Shown here one piece after another: positions 8,936 to 17,926 of a stretch of 56,424 nt of DNA; within the stretch, counting starts at the first letter, position 1, and each line of letters begins with the position of its first letter. The DNA comes from an uncultured Bacteroidales bacterium (GTDB lineage: Bacteria; Bacteroidota; Bacteroidia; Bacteroidales; UBA932). The stretch lies in assembly GCA_900320185.1 (NCBI GenBank), contig ONRD01000009.1:1-56424 (forward strand). The letters run 5' to 3'. The position numbers and the translations under genes are program-made. Under the pieces are notes generated by a model, which was not told where the DNA came from, did not search any database, and was given only the letters and a program-made list of their open reading frames with translations.

Positions 8936-9831
8936 CGTTTCATCCAGTCTCCTGTTATTGTTTGCAGTATTCCGTCAATATCCCGTTTCTTTGCAAGAAC
9001 CGTGATATAAATTCTCCCATTTCCAAGGGAACCTTCAACATAAGCAGCCACATCATTCTTGCGAGGATGCTTTTTGATTGATGGACTGATACTCCGTCCT
9101 TCTTCTTTTGATACTCTGGAGAAATTGATGCCCCTGAAAGAATTCGTTTTTATAAGATCGGAATAGGATATTTGGATGTACTGTCTTCCTGGATAAATAA
9201 TTGTTACAGACTGATAGTAGCTTGAATAGTCGATCTTTCTCCAATTAGGAGGTATCATGATCCGATACAAGTAAGTTGAATCATTGTCTTCTCCAAGAGA
9301 AAGAGGTCCTTTATCAATAAACGTGTCATAAGATTCCCCTTTTATGGTATGATAAAAAAGAGAGTCACATTCATATTGCTTTGCATTATCTCCCAAAATA
9401 GGGAATAGAAGAGAATAATCACCTTTATTTAATCGGGCTTCCAACGTTGCCAGATTAGATTCAAGAATCACGATACTATGTCGCTGTTCATTAGAATCCC
9501 TAAAAACCTTATCCCACCGTAATTGGCGTATCGGTGATTGAATGGTATCGCTTTCATCTCCTATGTATATGAGAATGCTTTGACCTCCCTTATATGTGAC
9601 TGACAAATTGTTGCGGCTGACAGAGATGCTGTTATAATTGGCATCAATGTCTATACTGTATGGGATTGGATGAGTAACTTCGAGTTCGCTTTTTTGTCCA
9701 TAACCGAAAACAGTCAGATTTACAATCGAATCATTAATTTGCGTAACGATCAGTGAAGAATCCAAAGATTGAGGCAGTGCGCTAAAGCAGAAGCAGGTAA
9801 TCAAGAATAAAGAAGCATATATTCTTTTCAT
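8932..9831 (-). CDS. secreted protein of unknown function, coupled to toxin remnant
   Basis: A 299-residue protein with a clear signal peptide (MKRIYASLFLITCFCFSALP, cleavage near residue 20) and no recognisable catalytic domain. It is rich in beta-prone segments, Ser and Ile. Base composition is markedly more AT-rich than the flanking genes, suggesting horizontal transfer. Its ATG overlaps the stop of the upstream JAB-domain remnant in an ATGA arrangement, so the two were once translated together. Position suggests a partner or immunity protein of that toxin domain, but a periplasmic or outer-membrane role unrelated to immunity is equally possible. Its stop overlaps the YggS stop by 4 bases, tail to tail. 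Confidence 0.7.
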   Translation of the reverse strand: MKRIYASLFLITCFCFSALPQSLDSSLIVTQINDSIVNLTVFGYGQKSELEVTHPIPYSIDIDANYNSISVSRNNLSVTYKGGQSILIYIGDESDTIQSPIRQLRWDKVFRDSNEQRHSIVILESNLATLEARLNKGDYSLLFPILGDNAKQYECDSLFYHTIKGESYDTFIDKGPLSLGEDNDSTYLYRIMIPPNWRKIDYSSYYQSVTIIYPGRQYIQISYSDLIKTNSFRGINFSRVSKEEGRSISPSIKKHPRKNDVAAYVEGSLGNGRIYITVLAKKRDIDGILQTITGDWMKR

Positions 9832-10280
9832 TCTTTGTTCAGTTTTTGAGAAGTCTTTTTAAATTGCTCATAATCAAAGGGTTCACTTCTTTTCCCTGTC
9901 TTGTCATATACGGAAACCGATTTCTTGTAGGCTATTGAGGTCTGTTGTTCTCCGAACACCTGACCAGGTACTTGTTCTAGTTGAGTAAATGCTTCATATC
10001 CTAGAACATAGTTTGGCTGATTCCCTACTGCCTCTGCTAAATCTTCCTCAGACGGTATGTTAGTACTGCCACTCTCTTTTTTGGGATGAGTGTGTGCATC
10101 GTATGACACATTTTCCCCCACATTCTCCCTTAAGTCATCTATCGCAGGCTTCCACTGCTCATATGTGATTTCATCAGGACTACCGCTGATAATGATTGAG
10201 GAACCTCCTTGTTCTCCTACCCTAAAACCATGTTCTAGTCCGGTTTTTTCTGTCTTTTTGTAACAAATCTTACTGTAACG
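9828..10280 (-). pseudogene. 5'-truncated JAB/JAMM metalloprotease-like toxin domain
   Basis: An open frame of about 150 codons runs from a TAA at 10281-10283 to a TGA at 9828-9830 with no ATG. The only conventional start is a GTG at 10121, which would give 97 residues. The translated stretch has GFRVGEQGG then, further on, a JAMM-type metal motif: HTHP followed after nine residues by PSEED, i.e. HxH and S-x-x-D ligands. This resembles the JAB-like toxin domain at the C-terminal tip of Rhs and other polymorphic toxins. The large delivery part is absent upstream, so I read it as a decapitated toxin tip. If the GTG were used, the upstream strand that should hold the JAMM glutamate would be lost. 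Confidence 0.6.
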
Positions 10281-10334
10281 TTATAAATATAACGATATTA
10301 ATCCGGTTCGCAAAAAAAATGCAACGTATTTTCT

Positions 10335-10442
10335 CGTGCAATGGAAATACTTGTTGTTCTGCAGATTATAACATCAGACGGTGCCGATTTCGGCACCGTC
10401 TGATGGGTTATGCGGCTGATAATCAGTTATTTCCATTGCACG
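10335..10442. repeat. 108-bp two-layer imperfect palindrome
   Basis: A nested palindrome. The outer 15-bp arms CGTGCAATGGAAATA (10335-10349) and its exact complement (10428-10442) enclose inner 16-bp arms CATCAGACGGTGCCGA (10372-10387) and its exact complement (10390-10405). Between them are two unpaired-looking segments of exactly 22 bases each. The whole could fold as a long hairpin or cruciform. It marks the right end of the AT-rich island, next to the toxin remnant. It may be a miniature element with terminal inverted repeats or a recombination site. No flanking duplication is evident. Confidence 0.6.
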
Positions 10443-10472
10443 GTGAATGTGGAAACGTTCAGCTCATAACTG

Positions 10473-10501
10473 AAAAAGGCCGGCTCAGTGTTGAGCCAGC
10501 C
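10473..10501 (-). terminator. intrinsic terminator of the OmpA-like gene
   Basis: On the minus strand GGCTGGCTCA, loop ACAC and TGAGCCGGCC form a 10-bp stem followed by TTTTT, 23 bases after the OmpA-like stop codon. Confidence 0.8.
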
Positions 10502-10523
10502 TTTTATTGAATGGGTTTCCTTG

Positions 10524-11204
10524 TTACAGGGTACCGTTCTCTGCCTTCTCGATCATCTTCTCGTTTGCGGAGATGTAGATCTCGACGCGGCGGTTCTGAG
10601 CGCGGCCTTCCTTGGTGGAGTTGTCGGCCACTGGCATTGAGTAGGACTTGCCCTCGGTCGTCATGCGGCTTGAAGCGATGCCGCAGTTCTTGAGGTAGTT
10701 GGCTACTGACTGTGCCCTTGCGTTGGAGAGCTTCTCGTTGACGGCATCGGATCCGGTGTTGTCGGTGTGTCCGTAGATGGTGATGTCGGTATCGGTCATG
10801 TCGGCCATCTTCTGTGCGAACTGGGAGAGCTCGTTCTTTGAAGCCTGCTTGAGGTCGGACTTGTTGGTGTCGAAGAGGATACCGCTGTTGAAGGTAACCT
10901 TGATGGCCTGGAGACCGTTCTGGTCGGTAACCTGCTCGACCTGGGCGTTCTCGAGGGCTGCAAGTTCTTCAGCCTTCTTGTCCATCTTCTTGCCGATGAT
11001 GGCGCCTGCGCCGGCACCTACAGCGGTTCCGATGGCGGTTCCGATGGCAGCGCCCTTCTTGTCGCCGAGAGCGGCGCCGATGCCGGCACCGATGATTGCG
11101 CCTGCGCCGGAACCGATCAGGGTACCCTTACCTGTCTTGTTCATGTTGGCGCAGCTGGAGAAGACCATTGCTACGCAAAGGAATGATAAAACGACTTTTT
11201 TCAT
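10524..11204 (-). CDS. OmpA-family lipoprotein with glycine zipper
   Basis: A 226-residue outer-membrane lipoprotein that probably ties the membrane to peptidoglycan. It has a signal peptide with lipobox FSSC (Cys18), then a glycine-zipper membrane segment (about 27-72, repeated GAGxGA/GxAIG motifs). A short coiled linker precedes a C-terminal OmpA-like peptidoglycan-binding domain (about 100-215) with FDTNKSDL, GHTDNTGSD, LSNARAQSVANYL and GRAQNRRVEI. This matches the YiaD layout. It is monocistronic: gap upstream has its own terminator, and this gene ends in a strong hairpin. The neighbouring AT-rich island stops just beyond that terminator. Confidence 0.92.
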   Translation of the reverse strand: MKKVVLSFLCVAMVFSSCANMNKTGKGTLIGSGAGAIIGAGIGAALGDKKGAAIGTAIGTAVGAGAGAIIGKKMDKKAEELAALENAQVEQVTDQNGLQAIKVTFNSGILFDTNKSDLKQASKNELSQFAQKMADMTDTDITIYGHTDNTGSDAVNEKLSNARAQSVANYLKNCGIASSRMTTEGKSYSMPVADNSTKEGRAQNRRVEIYISANEKMIEKAENGTL

Positions 11205-11279
11205 AATGCATTAAAAAATAAAAGTTGTTAAAATTGTCTAAATTTCTGCAAAAAATCCGGATTATCAAAATTTTCAATG

Positions 11280-11309
11280 AAAAAAGGCTGAACGGGGTGT
11301 CCAGCCTTT
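11280..11309 (-). terminator. intrinsic terminator of gap
   Basis: The minus strand forms AAAGGCTG / CAGCCTTT around an 11-base loop, followed by TTT, 20 bases after the gap stop codon. Confidence 0.75.
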
Positions 11310-11328
11310 CAATCTGTCAGTGAGGTCG

Positions 11329-12354
<1,026 letters not shown>

Positions 12355-12398
12355 TTAAAGTCCGTTTCCAATCGCAGCGCTTTACTGCAAAAGCGGTG

Positions 12399-12406
12399 CA
12401 AAAGTA
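12399..12406 (-). promoter_or_regulatory. -7 box TACTTTTG for gap
   Basis: The minus strand reads TACTTTTG with an upstream T-run near the -33 position. It lies 72 bases before the gap ATG. Confidence 0.55.
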
Positions 12407-12428
12407 CCAAAAAAATCGCGGAAATTAA

Positions 12429-12436
12429 TATATTTG
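12429..12436 (+). promoter_or_regulatory. -7 box TATATTTG for the surE-lpxB operon
   Basis: TATATTTG ends 20 bases before the surE ATG, giving a leader of about 14 bases. It lies 22 bp from the opposed gap box. Confidence 0.6.
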
Positions 12437-12456
12437 TGTATCAAAAATCCATTGAT

Positions 12457-13266
12457 ATGCCGGCAAACCTCGATATACTGATTACAAACGATGATGGATA
12501 CACTTCCAAGGGCATTGCGGAACTCGTTTCCTGCATGCGACAATTTGGCAGGATCACCGTCGTCGCTCCGAAATATCCCCAGTCCGGGATGTCAGTTGCG
12601 CTGACTCTCGGGAGGAAGGCGATTGCCTATCGGAAGGTCAGGGAGGGGAATGGAGTGTCATGGTCATATGTGGACGGCACTCCGGCCAGCTGTGTCAAGT
12701 TCGCCCTCGACCAGATCTATCCGGACAGGAAGTGCGATGTCGTGGTGTGCGGGATAAACCATGGATCCAATGCTTCCGTGGCGACGAATTATTCCGGTAC
12801 GATGGGTGCCGCCGAGGAGGCTGCCATCAACGGGATTCCTGCGATAGGGGTGTCCCTGTGCGACTATTCCGATGATGCGGATTTCTCCAAGGTGACCGGT
12901 GCCTTTCCTGGGATATTCATGGATCTGATGGAGCATGTCCGCCCTGGTTCGGGAATATGCTACAATGTCAATTTCCCAAGTGCGGCGGTGCCGTTGAGGG
13001 GGGTGCGGATCTGCCATGAAGGGCTTGGCTACTGGACCCGCGAGCTTGACCCGTGGGACCTGGATGAGATTCCCGGAGGGAAAGAAGAAGGGGAGTCGCT
13101 GTACGTGATGAGGGGCAGGTTCGTGGACTGTGCCCCTGCCGGCGACAGGTCCGCCGACCATCACGCCCTGGAGGACGGCTACATCTCGATCACCCCGCAG
13201 ACCTTCGACAGGACTGACCGCGCCGAGGAACTCCGCCTTTCGGCATTGATGGACAAAGACTTCTGA
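12457..13266 (+). CDS. surE: 5'-nucleotidase SurE
   Basis: SurE is a metal-dependent nucleoside 5'/3'-monophosphatase linked to stationary-phase survival. The 269-residue protein has the family's N-terminal metal motif ILITNDDG (8-14) and the downstream CGINHGSNA loop with further ligands. The ATG at 12457 gives the usual short lead to the NDDG motif; an upstream GTG at 12436 lies inside the promoter and was rejected. It starts an operon: the lpxB ATG overlaps the surE TGA by one base, a pairing seen in many Bacteroidota. Confidence 0.95.
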   Translation: MPANLDILITNDDGYTSKGIAELVSCMRQFGRITVVAPKYPQSGMSVALTLGRKAIAYRKVREGNGVSWSYVDGTPASCVKFALDQIYPDRKCDVVVCGINHGSNASVATNYSGTMGAAEEAAINGIPAIGVSLCDYSDDADFSKVTGAFPGIFMDLMEHVRPGSGICYNVNFPSAAVPLRGVRICHEGLGYWTRELDPWDLDEIPGGKEEGESLYVMRGRFVDCAPAGDRSADHHALEDGYISITPQTFDRTDRAEELRLSALMDKDF

Positions 13267-14432
13267 TGGCAAGGTATTACATCATCGCAGGCGAGGCTTC
13301 CGGCGACCTGCACGGCTCGAACCTGATGCGCGGGATCTTCCAGGAGGACCCTTCCGCGCAGGTGCGTTTCTGGGGCGGTGCCCTGATGGACTCTGTCTAC
13401 AGGGACCACCAGGTCCCCGGGGGCGGGCTTGTCCGCGACTACAAGGACGGCGCAGTCATGGGATTCACCCAGATCCTGCTACACTGGAACCGGTTTGCGC
13501 GCCGCTTCAAGGACTGCACTGCAGACATCCTCTCCTGGAATCCCGACGTGGTTATCCTGATCGACTATCCCGGTTTCAACTTCCGGGTCGCCGAGTTCGC
13601 CCACAAGCACGCTTTCAAGGTATTCTACTATATAGCCCCCAAGGTCTGGGCGTCGCGGGAAGGACGTATCCGGAAGCTGAAGGCGTACGTGGACAAGCTT
13701 TTCATAGTCTTCCCCTTCGAGATCCCCTATTTCAGCGCGAAGGGAGTGGATTTCATCTACAAGGGCAACCCGCTGGTGGATGCCGTGGACGGAGCTTCGG
13801 ACGTGTCCATGCCCAGGGAGGAATTCCTGCGTTCCGCCTCGCTTCCAGACAAGCCGGTGATCGCCCTGCTTGCGGGCTCGAGGACCTCGGAGATATCCTC
13901 CATGATGCCCACGTTCATGCAGTTCGCCGACATGATGCATTCCATGGAGGAATATTCAGGATACCAGTTCGTGGTGGCCGCTGCTCCCGCGCGCACCATG
14001 GCGGACTATTCGAAGTACACCGGCGAGAGGGACTATGTCAAGGTCGTATTCGGACGCAGCTACGGGGTCATGAAGCACGCCGAGGCCGCGGTGGTCAATT
14101 CGGGCACCGCTTCCCTGGAATGTGCCCTGATAGGGACGCCGCAGGTGGTCGCCTACAAGGGCGCTGCGGTCAATTTCTTCATAGCCAAGTCAATAATCAA
14201 GATCAAGTACATAAGCCTCGGAAACCTCATCCTCGGGCGTACCTGTTTCAGGGAACTTCTCCAGTACTACTTCACGCCTGAAAATGTCCTTGCTGAGGTC
14301 CGGCGGCTGCTGGAGGACGGCTGGTACCGCGACAGGATGCTCGAGGGATATTCCCGGATCAGGGAATCCCTTGGTGGGACCGGAGCCTCTGCAGCAGTTG
14401 CAAAGGCAATGATTGAAGAGTTGGAAAAATAA
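13266..14432 (+). CDS. lpxB: lipid-A-disaccharide synthase LpxB
   Basis: LpxB joins UDP-2,3-diacylglucosamine and lipid X to make the lipid A disaccharide at the inner-membrane face, so it is direct evidence for a Gram-negative envelope. The 388-residue protein shows the GT19 marks: the N-terminal IIAGEASGDLHGS loop, FWGGALM, VILIDYPGFN, the YYIAPKVWA segment, LLAGSRTSEI in the second Rossmann half, and the C-terminal nucleotide-site run VVNSGTASLECAL. It overlaps surE by one base, and the next gene follows 6 bases after its stop. Confidence 0.96.
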   Translation: MARYYIIAGEASGDLHGSNLMRGIFQEDPSAQVRFWGGALMDSVYRDHQVPGGGLVRDYKDGAVMGFTQILLHWNRFARRFKDCTADILSWNPDVVILIDYPGFNFRVAEFAHKHAFKVFYYIAPKVWASREGRIRKLKAYVDKLFIVFPFEIPYFSAKGVDFIYKGNPLVDAVDGASDVSMPREEFLRSASLPDKPVIALLAGSRTSEISSMMPTFMQFADMMHSMEEYSGYQFVVAAAPARTMADYSKYTGERDYVKVVFGRSYGVMKHAEAAVVNSGTASLECALIGTPQVVAYKGAAVNFFIAKSIIKIKYISLGNLILGRTCFRELLQYYFTPENVLAEVRRLLEDGWYRDRMLEGYSRIRESLGGTGASAAVAKAMIEELEK

Positions 14433-14438
14433 TTGAAT

Positions 14439-15494
14439 ATGAGAAGATTACTTGCTTTGGTGGCGATCCTTTGCGCTCTGGCGTCCACTGCAGCGGCACA
14501 GCAGGTGCTGCGTCTCCCCGAATACATCCACGCCGAGGGCGGTTCACATCATGTCCAGGGGATAGCCTTCGACCTGGAAAAAGGCTGCATGTATTTCTCG
14601 TTCACGACTTCTTTCGTGAAGACCGACCTGCAAGGCAACGTGCTGGGCTCGATCGAGCATATCCAGGGCCACCTCGGGGCGATGGTCTTCAATCCGTCGG
14701 ACCGTAAGGTCTATGCGTCCCTGGAGTGCAAGGACGATGTCATCGGACGGGGGCTGTCGGATTTCGCGGCCGGCCGTTCGATGTTCTATATCGCGATCAT
14801 AGACGTCGACAGGCTGGACTCTGTCGGGGTGGACTCGGAGGACAACGAGATGTTCAAGGTAGTGTGCATAAGGGAGGCCGGCAAGGACTATCATGCAAAG
14901 GTGGGGAACCGCGACCACCGTTACGGCTGTTCGGGGATCGACGGCGTCACGATCGCTCCCAAGTTTGGGAGCCGGTCGGGGAAAGACTACCTGTACGTGG
15001 CCTACGGGATCTATGGCGACGTGGGACGCGACGACAACGACTGCCAGGTCCTGCTCCGCTATGATTTCAAGGACTTGGAAAAGCATGCTTCCACAGTAAG
15101 GTTCGGGGATTTCTACGACGGGGGACCGCGTAAGCCCGCCGGGAAGTATTTCATCTGTACTGGGAACACCTCGTGGGGTGTCCAGAACCTCGCTTATGAT
15201 GCCGGTACGGGAACCATGCTGATGGCAGTTTACAGGGGTGCGAAGGAAGCCTATCCGAACTACGACTTGTTCGCAGTCCCGATAGAGTCCAGGCCTCCGT
15301 CCCGTTATGATGATTCTGAAGTCATCGCGAAAGGCTTCCGTTTCCCTTACGGGTCGACCGGGATTACTCCTGTCTCAGGCGGCTGGTTCTACATCTCCCG
15401 GAACGGCCGAGACAAGGAATCGGGGAAACAGTTCTGCAACGCGACCCTTTACCGTTGGACCGGGGATGAGGACAATCCGTTCATACAAAGATAG
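14439..15494 (+). CDS. secreted protein of unknown function, possible beta-propeller
   Basis: A 351-residue exported protein with signal peptide MRRLLALVAILCALASTAAA. I do not recognise the family with certainty. Repeated short blocks of beta-strand character (GIAFDLEKGCMYFSF, GAMVFNPSDRKVYAS, LAYDAGTGTMLMAVY, GGWFYISRNG) look like blades of a propeller reading environmental or ligand signals. There are several Asp-rich turns but no obvious catalytic set. An upstream in-frame TTG (14433) was rejected for the ATG at 14439. It lies between lpxB (6-base gap) and the GH92 gene (10-base gap), so it is probably co-transcribed with both and may work with the glycosidase. Confidence 0.7.
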   Translation: MRRLLALVAILCALASTAAAQQVLRLPEYIHAEGGSHHVQGIAFDLEKGCMYFSFTTSFVKTDLQGNVLGSIEHIQGHLGAMVFNPSDRKVYASLECKDDVIGRGLSDFAAGRSMFYIAIIDVDRLDSVGVDSEDNEMFKVVCIREAGKDYHAKVGNRDHRYGCSGIDGVTIAPKFGSRSGKDYLYVAYGIYGDVGRDDNDCQVLLRYDFKDLEKHASTVRFGDFYDGGPRKPAGKYFICTGNTSWGVQNLAYDAGTGTMLMAVYRGAKEAYPNYDLFAVPIESRPPSRYDDSEVIAKGFRFPYGSTGITPVSGGWFYISRNGRDKESGKQFCNATLYRWTGDEDNPFIQR

Positions 15495-15504
15495 ATTATT
15501 TTAC

Positions 15505-17799
15505 ATGAAGAAGATTTTGACCCTTGCCATTGCCGCCCATGCCGCTGCGGCACTATCGTTCGCACAGCCGGAGGACGTTACCCGGCATGTCAGATGCATG
15601 ATGGGTACGGACCTTGACGGGAGGATCATACCGATGGCGGTCGTGCCTTTCGGAATGGTCCAGCTGGCTCCGGATACTTACTATTTCGCAAACGGCTACC
15701 ATTACAGCCATTCCTACCTCCAGAGTTTCAGCCATACCCATGCCAACGGAAACGGCGGCGGCGACCTGCAGGACATCTGCGTCTTTCCCGTGAGCGGGAA
15801 GAGCTTCGAGAACCTCGGAGAGTATCCTTCGGAAGTCCAGAGCCTTTTCTCCCACGACGAGGAGTGGTCAGAGCCGGGCTATTACAAGGTAAACCTCAAG
15901 TCCTTCGGCATAACTGCGGAACTGACGGCCACGGAGCGCTGCGGCCTCCACCGCTACACCTATCCTTCCGGGAGGCAGTTTTTTACGATCGACCTGCTGA
16001 AGGGCAACACCTCCCTCGCCACGACCCTCCCGGAGCGGCGCGACACGGTGGTGGCGAGCATGCTTGAAGTGCTTGACGATTACACTGTCCGTGGGTACAG
16101 GGTGTCCAGCGGATGGGCTCCCGAGGTGCATACGTACTTCTATGCCCGCTTCAGCAAGAAGATCGATTCTTCAGTTCTGTTCGACCGCCGCCGTCCGGTG
16201 AAGGGAGCCAGGCTGGAGAGCAGGGATTCCAGGATTCTCCTCTCCTTTGCCGATGACGGCCAGCCGCTGGTTGTAAAGGTCGGAATATCCCCGGCGAGCC
16301 TGGAAGGCGCCGAGTTGAATTTCAGGGCCGAGGCGGAAGGCCGGTCCTTCGACGAGGTCCGTCAGGCCGCGCACGATGCGTGGAACGAGCAGCTGGGTGT
16401 CTTCAGTATCGGCGACGCTGACTCTAAGGACAAGGAACTCTTCTACACAAACTTGTATTTCGCGCTCATGTACCCGCAACTGTACAGCGATGTCGACGGG
16501 GGCTGCCGAAGCAGCGACTGCAAGGCCCACAAGTACGATTTCCGTTACTATGCGGGAGTCCTCGGGCTCTGGGACACCTACCGGAACCAGAATCCGCTGA
16601 TCTCCATCCTGCGTCCCGACGTGACGGCCGACCTGCTCAAGACCTTCCAGGCCCATTACGACAACTGCGGGGAACTTCCCATCTGGACCATAGCAGGTGA
16701 AGAGGACATGTGCATGACCGGCTACCATGCCATGCCGGTCATAGCGGATGCCATGAGCAAGGGGATCACCGGCTTCGATCCATATTCACTCCTCCAGGCG
16801 ATGGTCGCTTCGGCGAACCGGGACTGCTTCGGCTACTTCGACCATGATTTCAGGGGTGCCAGGTACTACACAAAGTACCATTATGTCCCGCGGGACAAGG
16901 AGGCCCACTCGGCTTCGAAGACCCTTGAATACAGCTACGACGACTGGTGCATCGCCCAGGTGGCGAGGATGCTGGGCAAGGAAGACGATTACAAGACGTT
17001 CATGGAAAGGGCTCGCTGGTACCGGAACGTATTCGATCCCGCCAACGGCAACTATCCCAACGGCAGGTACACCGACGGCACCTTCCGGAAGGATTTCAGC
17101 GTCTTCTCCCCGGCGACTTCATATTTCGGCTCCGACTTCTGCGAGGGGAACTCCTTCCAGTATTCGTTCTTCGCCCCACAGGACCCTTACGGCCTGATGG
17201 AACTGCTGGGTGGCAGGGACAGTTTCGTCGCCCGCCTGGATTCCCTGTTCACTACTACCCAGGAGAACGAGCCGCTCCTTGCGGTGGGACGCATCGGGCA
17301 GTATGCCCACGGCAACGAACCCGTGCATCACGTGATCTATCTCTACAACTTCGCCGGGCAGCCCTGGAAGTGCCAGGAGCGCGTCTCCCAGGTAATGAGG
17401 AAGGAATATGACACTACTCCCGGAGGGATGTGCGGCAATGACGATACCGGCCAGATGGCGGCCTGGTTCATCCAGAGTGCCATGGGCTGTTTCACCTTCA
17501 ACCACGGCTATGACTACTACGTGTTCGGTAGCCCGCTCTTCGAGAAACTGAGCCTGCGTCACTCGAAGGGCACGTTGACGATACTGGCTCCCGGTACAAG
17601 TGCGGAGAACTGCTATGTCCGCGGAGTGAGGGTCAACGGCCGGAAGTGGAACAGGAACTGGATATCCGGGAAGGACCTCCTGGGCGGCGATGTGACCCTT
17701 GAGTTCGAGATGGGCAACACCCCTGACACCGGCTGGGGTTCCCGGGCGAAGGACTGCCCTCCCGGAATGGACGGGAAGGTCTCGCGTTCCTGGAAATGA
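15505..17799 (+). CDS. GH92 family alpha-mannosidase, secreted
   Basis: A 764-residue exported glycosidase of family GH92, calcium-dependent inverting exo-alpha-mannosidases that Bacteroidota use on N-glycans and yeast mannan. The signal peptide is MKKILTLAIAAHAAAALSFA. The beta-sandwich N-domain spans about 25-260 and the alpha-toroid catalytic domain follows. Visible active-site blocks are EGNSFQYSFFAP (about 547; catalytic acid Glu), GNEPVHHVIYLYN and NDDTGQMAAWF (about 644; catalytic-base Asp region). The ATG at 15505 was chosen for its signal peptide; the open frame extends upstream into the previous gene. It ends the surE-lpxB operon at a strong bidirectional terminator. Confidence 0.92.
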   Translation: MKKILTLAIAAHAAAALSFAQPEDVTRHVRCMMGTDLDGRIIPMAVVPFGMVQLAPDTYYFANGYHYSHSYLQSFSHTHANGNGGGDLQDICVFPVSGKSFENLGEYPSEVQSLFSHDEEWSEPGYYKVNLKSFGITAELTATERCGLHRYTYPSGRQFFTIDLLKGNTSLATTLPERRDTVVASMLEVLDDYTVRGYRVSSGWAPEVHTYFYARFSKKIDSSVLFDRRRPVKGARLESRDSRILLSFADDGQPLVVKVGISPASLEGAELNFRAEAEGRSFDEVRQAAHDAWNEQLGVFSIGDADSKDKELFYTNLYFALMYPQLYSDVDGGCRSSDCKAHKYDFRYYAGVLGLWDTYRNQNPLISILRPDVTADLLKTFQAHYDNCGELPIWTIAGEEDMCMTGYHAMPVIADAMSKGITGFDPYSLLQAMVASANRDCFGYFDHDFRGARYYTKYHYVPRDKEAHSASKTLEYSYDDWCIAQVARMLGKEDDYKTFMERARWYRNVFDPANGNYPNGRYTDGTFRKDFSVFSPATSYFGSDFCEGNSFQYSFFAPQDPYGLMELLGGRDSFVARLDSLFTTTQENEPLLAVGRIGQYAHGNEPVHHVIYLYNFAGQPWKCQERVSQVMRKEYDTTPGGMCGNDDTGQMAAWFIQSAMGCFTFNHGYDYYVFGSPLFEKLSLRHSKGTLTILAPGTSAENCYVRGVRVNGRKWNRNWISGKDLLGGDVTLEFEMGNTPDTGWGSRAKDCPPGMDGKVSRSWK

Positions 17800-17858
17800 T
17801 GCCCTGAAGCGGGGGAGCACCGCGCGGCAGACTGTTTGGCCCCTTCAGCGGTGTACAG

Positions 17859-17902
17859 AAAAAGAGAGCGACTGGCAATCACTTGTCAGTCGCTCTCTTT
17901 TT
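17859..17902. terminator. bidirectional terminator between GH92 and GH20 genes
   Basis: AAAAAGAGAGCGACTG and CAGTCGCTCTCTTTTT are exact complements around a 12-base loop. With A-run and T-run on both flanks the structure can stop transcription from either side, as suits two convergent genes. Confidence 0.9.
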
Positions 17903-17926
17903 CCTGGCAGCGCCCGGACCGGGTCT

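Noticed and set aside
10335-10442. Invertible promoter (phase-variation switch)
   Set aside because: The inverted repeats are suggestive, but the enclosed segment has no TAnnTTTG box and no invertase gene is near.
10335-10442. Integron attC site
   Set aside because: The ends lack recognisable GTTRRRY and RYYYAAC boxes, and no integrase or cassette array is present.
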